Source of the DNA: Armatimonadota bacterium
Lineage (GTDB): Bacteria; Armatimonadota; UBA10988
Assembly: GCA_016183835.1 (NCBI GenBank)
Contig: JACPDV010000043.1
Span: forward strand, 1 to 14,496
Reading direction: 5' to 3'
Length of the DNA stretch: 14,496 nt
Shown: positions 7,689 through 14,496 of the stretch, one piece after another
Layout of the letters: each line of letters starts with the position of its first letter
How positions within the stretch are numbered: the first letter of the stretch is position 1
The notes under the pieces: generated by a model
Databases searched by the model: none
Seen by the model: only the letters and a program-made list of their open reading frames with translations
Told to the model about the DNA's origin: nothing
Translations under genes and position numbers: made by a program

Positions 7689-7848
7689 GGCGTATCCCTC
7701 TGGGTCACCCATTCGTCCAGGGGGCCTCGTCTCCTTCGCTCGCGACGTGTGGCACGGGCAGTCTGCTGCCCGTGGCTGCTCCCTCGTCGCGCCGGACACG
7801 GGCAGATGACTGCCCGTGCCACACCCGACCCGCCTCCGGGGGCGCTGT
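7689..7848. repeat. Intergenic spacer with two identical-stem hairpins forming an inverted pair
   Basis: No gene is seen here. Two hairpins share the same 9-bp stem CACGGGCAG/CTGCCCGTG: one at 7753-7774 with loop TCTG, one at 7797-7818 with loop ATGA. The outer flanks also match: GTGTGGCACGGGCAG at 7747-7761 is the perfect reverse complement of 7810-7824. The arrangement is that of paired REP/BIME-like extragenic palindromes. No U-run follows either stem, so intrinsic termination is not indicated, but attenuation or mRNA-end protection between the transporter and the peptidase is possible. Confidence 0.8.
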
Positions 7849-8619
7849 CTACGCTTCGCCCAGGTACGCCCGGATCACCGCCGGGTCGGCGCGCACGTCC
7901 GCCGGCGTGCCGAGGGCGATGGGCTCGCCGTGGTCGAGCACCAGGATCCGCCCGCAGATCCCCATCACCACCTTCATGTCGTGCTCGATGATCAGGATGG
8001 TCAGGTCGAAGTCGTCGCGGAGCCGCAGGATCTGGGCCATCAAGACCTGCTTTTCGGCCGGGTTCATCCCCGCCGCCGGCTCGTCGAGGAGCAGCAGTCG
8101 CGGGCGGGTCATCAACGCGCGGGCCAGCTCGAGCCGCCGCTGATCGCCGTAAGGCAGGCTGCTGGCCACCGCCTCGCGCTCCTCCCAGAGGCCGAAGCGC
8201 TCGAGCAGCTCGCGCGAAGAGTGCCGCAGCCGCTCCTCGCCGCGCCGCCAAGCGGGGAGCTGCAGCCAGGTCGAGAGCAGCCCATAACCCGCGTGCACGT
8301 GCCCCGCGATGCGCACGTTGTCGAACACGCTGAGCTGCCGGAAGAGCCGGATGTTCTGGAACGTGCGGGCGATGCCGAGCGCCGCGAGCTGGCTCGTGCG
8401 GTGCCCATCCACGCGATGCCCGTTGAACAGGATCCGCCCGTCGGTCGGCTCGTAGACGCCGGTGATGAGGTTGAAGAGGGTCGTCTTGCCCGCGCCGTTC
8501 GGCCCGATCAGCCCGACGATCTCGCCGGGGCCGACCTCCAGCGACACGTCGGCGAGCGCCCGGAGCCCGCCGAACTCCTGGGTCACGCCGTCGATGTGGA
8601 GGCAGGCCGGCGTGGCCAT
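7849..8619 (-). CDS. livG: Branched-chain amino acid ABC transporter ATP-binding protein, LivG-type
   Basis: 256 residues, normal for LivG. Walker A GPNGAGKTT at 39-47, Q-loop Q88 in RTFQNIRLF, family-typical signature LPYGDQRRLELARAL at 155-169 (in place of LSGGQ), Walker B LLLLDEPAAGMNP at 175-187, and H-loop H213 in IIEHDMKVV. The AAGMNP and LPYG forms are characteristic of LivG rather than LivF. The protein should bind the cytoplasmic face of the LivH/LivM permeases and hydrolyse ATP. The ATG at 8619 overlaps the LivM stop by one base (TGATG), with GGGAGG about 10 bases upstream. The usual partner ATPase LivF is not found downstream; the next gene is a peptidase. Confidence 0.93.
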   Translation of the reverse strand: MATPACLHIDGVTQEFGGLRALADVSLEVGPGEIVGLIGPNGAGKTTLFNLITGVYEPTDGRILFNGHRVDGHRTSQLAALGIARTFQNIRLFRQLSVFDNVRIAGHVHAGYGLLSTWLQLPAWRRGEERLRHSSRELLERFGLWEEREAVASSLPYGDQRRLELARALMTRPRLLLLDEPAAGMNPAEKQVLMAQILRLRDDFDLTILIIEHDMKVVMGICGRILVLDHGEPIALGTPADVRADPAVIRAYLGEA

Positions 8620-10288
8620 CAGAACCGCACCTCCCGGGTCGTCTCCCGCCGCTGCCAGACCAGCGTGGCCAAGAACAGCACCAGCGCGACCGCCAGCTCC
8701 ACGGCGAAGCGCGGGTGGTGCACCCCGCCCAGCAGCGTGCCGCCGCCGTGCCACACCCCCAGCAGCGCCGCCCCGGCCACCACCCAGGCGCTCCGGCGCT
8801 CGCCCGCCGCCACGCCGAACGCCAGGCCGCTCCACGGCAGGACCAACGGCAAGAGCGCGATGCACAGCCCGGCGTTCACCGCCAACGGCAACTGCACCTC
8901 GGCCAGCACTACCCGGTAGGCCTCCCAGCGTGACAGCAGGAGCCCCGGCTGCGCCGTCAGCGCGCTGACGATCTGCACCGGCACGGTGCCGCGCGGCACG
9001 CCCGCGGGCAGTCGCCAGAGCGCCACCGCCAGCAGGTCCAGCCACGGCAGAAGCAGGATCGCCGTGGCCAGGACCGCCGAGAAGTGGTCGCGCCCGGGCG
9101 GCGCCAGCCTGGCGCGCAGACCGCCGAACGCCCCGCACAGCGCCGCGCCGGCCGTCTGCCACACGCCGCGCAGCCCGCGCCGGGCCAGGAACCAGCGCCA
9201 CTGGAACCAGTCGCGCGAGGTGATCTCGCGGCTGCCCAGCAGGCCCTGCCGGCGGACCAGCATCATCATCACCAGGATCTCGGCGTAGAGCACCATCCGC
9301 CACGCGCCCACGTCGCGCAGCCGCTCGGGGAGCGCCGTCAGCACCAGCGCCGCGAGGACGCAGCCCGTGGTGCTGCCGCTGCCGCCCAGCACCACCATCG
9401 CGATCACCTCGACGCTGCGCATGAAGCCGAACATCTGCGGCGTGATGCTGCCCTGCAGGTGCGCCAGCAGCCCGCCGGCGATGCCCGCAAAGAAGGCGCT
9501 CACCGCGAACGCGAGGACTTTGTGCCGCGTGGCGTCGATGCCCACCGCCTCGGCGGCGATGCGGTCCTCGCGCACCGCCAGGAGCGCCCGGCCGGGCGCG
9601 CTGCGCTTGAGGGTGGTGACCGCCAGGATGCACACCAGCGCCGTCAGGTAGACGTTGATGAAGTTGGTGTAGAAGGGGATCAGGTTGAACGGCGGCCGGC
9701 CGTTGAACCCGCTCGCGCCGCCGAGCACCTCGGTGTTGAGCAGCACGACGCGAATGATCTCACCGAAGCCCAGCGTGGCGATGGCCAGGTAATCGCCGCG
9801 GAGCCGCAGGGTGGGCAGGCCCACCACCACGCCGGCCAGGGCCGCGGCCAGCCCCGCGGCGAGGAGCGAGACCAGGAACCACGTCTGCGCCCGGAGCACG
9901 ACGCCCAGGCCCGCCGGCGCACCCGGCAGGAGGAACAGGTTGAGCACCGGGTGGCTCGGGTCCAGCGCGCCGTGCCCGGCGGCCTGCTCGAGCGCCGTGC
10001 CGCAGAACACGCTCACCGCTGCCGCGGTGTAGGCCCCCACCGCCATGAAGCCCGCGTGCCCGATGCTGAACTCGCCGGTCACCCCGTTGATCAGATTCAG
10101 GCTGACGGCCATGGTGACGTTGATGCCGGCGAGCAGGATCACACTCTTGACGTACGCGCTGCACAGGTCCGGCCGGTTGACCACCCGCGCGAGCACCACC
10201 ACGGCCAGCACGCCGAGCACGGTCCAGCCCCAGACCGAGCTGTGCCGCTCGGCCTCGTGCTCCGCCGCGCGCTGCTCCAGGTCGGCCA

Positions 10289-10289
<1 letters not shown>
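8619..10289 (-). CDS. livM: Branched-chain amino acid ABC transporter permease, LivM-type, with long C-terminal membrane extension
   Basis: 556 residues, against roughly 300-430 for most LivM proteins. The LivM core is clear: GEFSIGHAGFMAVGAYTAA (72-90), RLRGDYLAIATLGFGEIIR (162-180), GRALLAVREDRIAAEAVGID (233-252) and the Gly-rich MVVLGGSGSTTG (298-309). After about residue 355 comes some 200 residues with no counterpart in ordinary LivM that I recognise. It has about four hydrophobic segments (near 404-428, 466-492, 500-512 and 528-546) separated by Arg-rich stretches. The core ORF is continuous into this part with no sign of frameshift, so it appears to be a genuine fusion or extension. 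The start overlaps the LivH stop by one base (TGATG). It forms the inner-membrane channel with LivH. Confidence 0.9.
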
Positions 10290-11515
<1,226 letters not shown>

Positions 11516-11731
11516 TGCGAGCAGTCCCTCATGACGCTGCGCTTCGTTGAGCCGCATCACAACGAGAGGCGAGACTCCCTCCCCTGCGAAGCGGGGGAGG
11601 GCTGGGGTGGGGGTTCTCGCCGGTGCCACCTCGCGCCCGAACCCCCCTCCCAGCCTCCCCCCGCTTTGCAAGGGGAGGTGGTGGATCCGGGTCCGGGGCG
11701 CGCTTGAGAGCTGTCCAACATCGCGCGGCTC
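11516..11731. repeat. Intergenic region with an inverted pair of about 39-bp GC-rich hairpin elements
   Basis: No gene is seen. Two closely similar elements face each other: 11577-11615 on the plus strand and 11640-11678 on the minus strand. Each is a hairpin (stem CCCTCCCC/GGGGAGGG at 11577-11584 and 11594-11601; CCTCCCC/GGGGAGG at 11654-11660 and 11672-11678), followed by a G-rich tail ending GGGGTT. As an inverted pair they could also form one long stem. Between the binding-protein and LivH genes this could lower expression of the permeases relative to the binding protein. A separate 7-bp hairpin (11705-11711 with 11728-11734) overlaps the binding-protein stop; it has a 16-base loop and is weak. 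Confidence 0.75.
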
Positions 11732-12988
11732 TCAGACGTCCGTCGGCTTCATGGTGCCCTTCATCACCTCTTTGCCGTTCTGGAACCCGAGAATGACGCA
11801 CGGCTTGCTGGCGTTGCGCTCGGCGTCGATGGTGATCACGCCGGTCACGCCGTCGTAGCCCTGGGTGGTTGCCAAGGCGTCGCGCAGCTTCTGGCTGTCC
11901 GCGGCCCCGGCCCGGTTCAGCGCATCGGCCACGATGTAGATCGCGTCGTAGGCGCACGCCGCCAGGGCGTCCGGGTCGCTGCCGTAGCGCTGTTTGAACC
12001 CGCTCACGAACTCCTTGACCTTGGGCCGGTCCTCTTCCTTGGAGTAGTGGTTGACATAGAAGCTGCCGTCCAGGTTGGCCCCGGCCACCTCAGCCAGCTT
12101 GGGGCTGTCCCAGCCATCGCCGCCGACGAAGGGGCACTTGAGGCCCAGCTCACGCGCCTGTTTGACGATCAGGCCCACTTCGCCGTAGTAGCCGGGCACG
12201 AACACGGCGTCCAGGTTCAGGGCCTTGAGGCTGGTCAGCGTGGGAGAGAAATCGGTTTCCTTCTGCTGGTAGCCTTCCACCCGCAGGATCTTGCCGCCGG
12301 CGCTCTCGAAGCGCTTCTGGATCACCTCGGTCAGGCCCTTGCTGTAGTCGGAGCTGATGTCCTTCAGGATGGCCGCCCTCTTGGCCTTCAGCTCTTTGGC
12401 GGCGAACAGGGCCATGTAGGCGCCCTGCTGGTTGTCGGTGAAGCAGGCGCGGAAGATGTAGTCGCCCTTCTGGGTCACCGTGGGGTTGGTGGAGCTCGGC
12501 GTGAGCATGGGCACGTGGGCCGCCTGGCACTTGGGCGCCGCCGCGAGGCTGTTGCTCGAGGCCACCTCGCCGACCACCACCACGGACTTGCCATCGATCA
12601 GCCGCTGCGCGGCGATGGCGGAGACGTCCTGCTTGCTTTCGGTGTCCACCATGGTCAGATGCAGCTTCTGGCCGCCGAGCACGCCGCCCTTGGCGTTGAT
12701 CTCCTCCACCGCCATGCCCATCGCCATGTTGGAGGATTGCCCGAAGGTGGCGGTGTCGCCGGTCAGGCTCATGTAGCCGCCGATGGCGATACCGGCCGGG
12801 TCGCCCCAGTCGGTCTTGGAGCCGGCGCCGGCGTTGGTGGGCGCCGTGGGTGCCGGCGTCGTGGGCGCGGTGGCCGGGCCGCTGGTGGGCGTCTCGGCCG
12901 GCGGGACGGGCGGCGGCGGACAACCCGACAGGAGCGCGGCGAACGCGACGGCCAGCGGCCAGCCCAGGAGTCGGCGGTAGGTGCGCAT
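11732..12988 (-). CDS. livK: Branched-chain/polar amino acid ABC transporter substrate-binding lipoprotein
   Basis: 418 residues, a Peripla_BP_6 (LivJ/LivK-type) binding protein. A lipobox LSGC ends the signal sequence, with C23 as the lipidation site. Residues 24-58 are a Pro/Thr/Ala-rich linker, and the two-lobed binding domain starts near residue 65 (IAIGGYMSLTGDTATFGQ). Other family features are GMAVEEINAKGGVLGGQKL, GEVASSNSLAAAP, MLTPSSTNPTVT, AILKDISSDYSKG and AACAYDAIYIVADAL. The ligand is probably a branched-chain or other neutral amino acid or a peptide; the sequence does not settle it. The ATG at 12988 has GGGAGGG 5 bases upstream. It is the first gene of the minus-strand operon and has its own promoter at 13015-13043. 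The gene symbol is by family analogy. Confidence 0.9.
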   Translation of the reverse strand: MRTYRRLLGWPLAVAFAALLSGCPPPPVPPAETPTSGPATAPTTPAPTAPTNAGAGSKTDWGDPAGIAIGGYMSLTGDTATFGQSSNMAMGMAVEEINAKGGVLGGQKLHLTMVDTESKQDVSAIAAQRLIDGKSVVVVGEVASSNSLAAAPKCQAAHVPMLTPSSTNPTVTQKGDYIFRACFTDNQQGAYMALFAAKELKAKRAAILKDISSDYSKGLTEVIQKRFESAGGKILRVEGYQQKETDFSPTLTSLKALNLDAVFVPGYYGEVGLIVKQARELGLKCPFVGGDGWDSPKLAEVAGANLDGSFYVNHYSKEEDRPKVKEFVSGFKQRYGSDPDALAACAYDAIYIVADALNRAGAADSQKLRDALATTQGYDGVTGVITIDAERNASKPCVILGFQNGKEVMKGTMKPTDV

Positions 12989-13014
12989 GGTGACCCTCCC
13001 AAGGGAGCCGCATC

Positions 13015-13043
13015 ATTCTAGCCACACGCCGACTCGCCGTCAA
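13015..13043 (-). promoter_or_regulatory. Sigma-70-type promoter for the transporter operon
   Basis: On the minus strand, TTGACG (13043-13038) is followed by exactly 17 bases and TAGAAT (13020-13015). The predicted start of transcription is near 13008, about 20 bases before the ATG at 12988. The short leader holds CTCCC (bases 13003-13007 read on the minus strand) just before the GGGAG of the ribosome site, so a small hairpin may partly cover that site. Confidence 0.75.
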
Positions 13044-13059
13044 CGCGCCCGCGTTGACG
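13038..13059. promoter_or_regulatory. Perfect 10-2-10 palindrome uniting two divergent -35 boxes (candidate operator)
   Basis: CGTCAACGCG at 13038-13047 and CGCGTTGACG at 13050-13059 are exact reverse complements separated by CC. The outer six bases of each arm are the -35 hexamers of the two divergent promoters. The match runs past the hexamers by four bases on each side, more than promoter symmetry alone requires, so a dimeric regulator binding here could act on both promoters. Confidence 0.7.
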
Positions 13060-13082
13060 CTACGCACCCCCCGCCGTATAAT
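13054..13082 (+). promoter_or_regulatory. Sigma-70-type promoter for the sigma-54-like gene
   Basis: TTGACG at 13054-13059, a 17-base spacer, and a consensus TATAAT at 13077-13082. Transcription should start near 13089, giving a leader of about 40 bases before the ATG at 13130. The -35 box is the right arm end of the palindrome at 13038-13059. Confidence 0.82.
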
Positions 13083-13129
13083 GCGCGTGCCTTCTGCAAC
13101 AAGTCTGCCAGCCGTCCCCGGAGCGTCGC

Positions 13130-14419
13130 ATGCGGCCCGAGATCCGCGCGTCGGTGGAGGTCAAGGCCGAGCTGGCCGTCCGCCGGCCACCCCGCCAGTT
13201 GATCGATCTGCTCGATACCCCCGAGGACCAGTTCCGCGCCTACATCGACTCCATCGAGCGCCGGCCCGTCTTCCAGCAGCTTGTCGAGGCCGGCGCCATC
13301 CAGCGCGTCAAGACCCGCGGGCGCGTCCCCCGCGAAAAGTACGAAGAGTACATGGACGTGCAGTTGATGCAGTTCCTCCGGCAGTACCAGGTCACCCGCC
13401 ACACCGACTGGGAGCGCGATTTCCTCGACCGCGACGCCCTCCGGCACCTCCCCCGGCTGGCCGAAAAGTATGGCGCACCCGCCCCCAAGCTGCAGAAGAT
13501 GCTGGAATACTACCAGCGCGTCACCTCCGACCACTACGGCATCAACGGCTTCGGCCACGGCGGCAGCCTCGACGACGACGAGCCCGACTACCCCGAGCTG
13601 GTGCCCTCCCGCGCCGACGTGGACATGACCGACAGCATCGTCCTGGTCCGTGAATTCGTGGAGACCTACGAGCTGGACGAGGAGACCTTCCGGGTCGAGT
13701 TCATGACCGGCGAGCCGTCCGCCGCCGACCTCGCCGCCCGCCACCACGCGCGCCTGGAAGACGTGGTGGAAGTGCTCGAAGTGCTCGAGCGGCTCCGCAT
13801 CGTGGAGACCTTCGTCTCCGGCACCGCGGGCATGCAGCCGGCCCACAGCGGCCACGCCCAGCCGGTGGAGGGCATCCGGCCGGTGGCCAACGTGCTCCTC
13901 ACCGACCACGGCCGCTGCGTGGCCATCCAGTTCAGCGAGGCCGGCGTCTACGCCCAGCGCTATCGCACCAGCCCCACGGCGCTGGCGCGGCTCGGCGAGC
14001 TGGGCGACGCCCACGCCGCCGAGGAGCTGCTCCTCGAGCTGCAGTGGATCAACCAGCGCAAGACGCTCCTCTGCCGCCTCGTCATGTCCGTCTGCAACTT
14101 CCAGTACCGCTACCTATTGACCGGCGACATCCACGCCCTGAAACCGCTCTCCCAGGCCGACATGGCCCGCGACCTGGGGGAAGACGAAGCCACCATCTGC
14201 CGCCTCCTCCGCGACAAGTTCGTGGAGACCCCCTACGGCGTCCTCGACGTGCGGTTCTTCTTCCAGAGGAAAACCGATGTGGTGCGCCGCATCGTGGCGC
14301 GGTTCCCCGAGCTGACCGACAACGAGGTGCGCCGCATTCTGGCCGAAGACTACGGCACCGAGATCAGCCGGCGGACGGTCGCGTATCATCGGCTGAAGGC
14401 TGTCAGAGGTGAGCCGTGA
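13130..14419 (+). CDS. Divergent RNA polymerase sigma-54 (RpoN-like) factor
   Basis: 429 residues, within the RpoN range. The C-terminal half is clearly RpoN-like: a core-domain end ELQWINQRKTLLCRLVMSV (303-321), then FQYRYLLTGDIHALKPLSQA (324-343), a helix-turn-helix MARDLGEDEATICRLLRDKFV (345-365, where canonical proteins have ESTVSR), TPYGVLDVRFFF (367-378) and an RpoN box SRRTVAYHR (413-421, canonical ARRTVAKYR). Residues about 15-48 (RQLIDLL, then YIDSIERRPVF) keep the hydrophobic spacing of region I, but with few glutamines. It should direct core polymerase to -24/-12 promoters with an AAA+ activator, though none is encoded here. The start has GGAG 6 bases upstream and a promoter at 13054-13082. 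Divergence in region I and the -12 contact helix raises doubt that it behaves as a standard sigma-54. Confidence 0.85.
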   Translation: MRPEIRASVEVKAELAVRRPPRQLIDLLDTPEDQFRAYIDSIERRPVFQQLVEAGAIQRVKTRGRVPREKYEEYMDVQLMQFLRQYQVTRHTDWERDFLDRDALRHLPRLAEKYGAPAPKLQKMLEYYQRVTSDHYGINGFGHGGSLDDDEPDYPELVPSRADVDMTDSIVLVREFVETYELDEETFRVEFMTGEPSAADLAARHHARLEDVVEVLEVLERLRIVETFVSGTAGMQPAHSGHAQPVEGIRPVANVLLTDHGRCVAIQFSEAGVYAQRYRTSPTALARLGELGDAHAAEELLLELQWINQRKTLLCRLVMSVCNFQYRYLLTGDIHALKPLSQADMARDLGEDEATICRLLRDKFVETPYGVLDVRFFFQRKTDVVRRIVARFPELTDNEVRRILAEDYGTEISRRTVAYHRLKAVRGEP

Positions 14420-14447
14420 ACGGGTGTCCTGGTTCTCTGTGCCAGCC

Positions 14448-14482
14448 CCCTCTCCCCCCGGGAGAGGGTTGGGGTGAGGGCT
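14448..14482. repeat. GC-rich hairpin repeat downstream of the sigma-54-like gene
   Basis: CCCTCTCCC (14448-14456), loop CCC, and GGGAGAGGG (14460-14468) form a perfect 9-bp hairpin followed by TTGGGGTGAGGGCT. Its layout (hairpin then G-rich tail) is that of the two elements at 11577-11678, so it is a third member of that family. It begins 28 bases after the stop at 14419 and may end or stabilise the transcript, although no T-run follows. Nothing else is seen from 14420 to the window end. Confidence 0.7.
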
Positions 14483-14496
14483 AAGCGAGCCGCGCC

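Noticed and set aside
7747..7774. Possible sigma-54 -24/-12 promoter at TGGCACG in the spacer
   Set aside because: The GG to GC spacing is wrong (no GC ten bases after the GG) on either strand. The sequence is explained by the hairpin pair.
11516..11671. N-terminal extension of LivH starting at 11671
   Set aside because: The added residues are translated from the inverted hairpin repeats, are not LivH-like, and the ATG at 11515 has a ribosome site.
11705..11734. Hairpin overlapping the binding-protein stop as a terminator
   Set aside because: Seven base pairs with a 16-base loop and no U-run; too weak to call a terminator.

Overview
The window is GC-rich (well above 60% by eye). It holds bacterial genes packed almost end to end. 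Eleven genes lie on the minus strand and read from about 13.0 kb down to the left edge. One gene on the plus strand diverges from them at 13.1 kb. High GC, strong Shine-Dalgarno sites, a diderm-style lipoprotein, TolB-like/TPR exported proteins and short GC-rich interspersed hairpin repeats suggest an environmental, probably uncultured bacterium. I cannot name the phylum from this window. I see no rRNA, tRNA, CRISPR array, transposase or phage gene.

Layout along the minus strand, in order of transcription. A branched-chain/polar amino acid ABC transporter comes first: lipoprotein binding protein (11732-12988), LivH-type permease (10289-11515), LivM-type permease (8619-10289) and LivG-type ATPase (7849-8619), with no LivF-type ATPase next to them. 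After a 160-base gap holding two identical-stem hairpins come an M20/PepT-like peptidase (6561-7688), a SAM hydroxide adenosyltransferase-family protein with an N-terminal membrane segment (5602-6564) and a small cupin (5280-5633). Then come two paralogous exported proteins, each with a TolB-N-like domain followed by TPRs. The first (3297-5287) is broken by an exact 68-bp tandem duplication. The second (899-3274) is intact and carries a collagen-like Gly/Pro-rich insert. A class I methyltransferase (130-882) and the first 41 codons of a probable exported protein (1-125) finish the strand. Most junctions are overlaps of 1 to 32 bases or gaps under 25 bases, so long polycistronic transcripts are likely.

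On the plus strand, 13130-14419 encodes a divergent sigma-54 (RpoN) homologue. It has a recognisable helix-turn-helix and RpoN box, but its region I is poor in glutamine.

The two transcription units start from one compact divergent promoter region (13015-13082). Each strand has TTGACG, a 17-bp spacer and a near-perfect -10 box. The two -35 boxes are the outer ends of one perfect 10-2-10 palindrome, so a single regulator could control amino acid uptake and the sigma factor together. This is the most striking regulatory feature of the window. The other notable points are the duplication-broken paralogue, the long C-terminal membrane extension of LivM, the membrane-anchored SAM-hydrolase-like protein, and two families of short inverted repeats.
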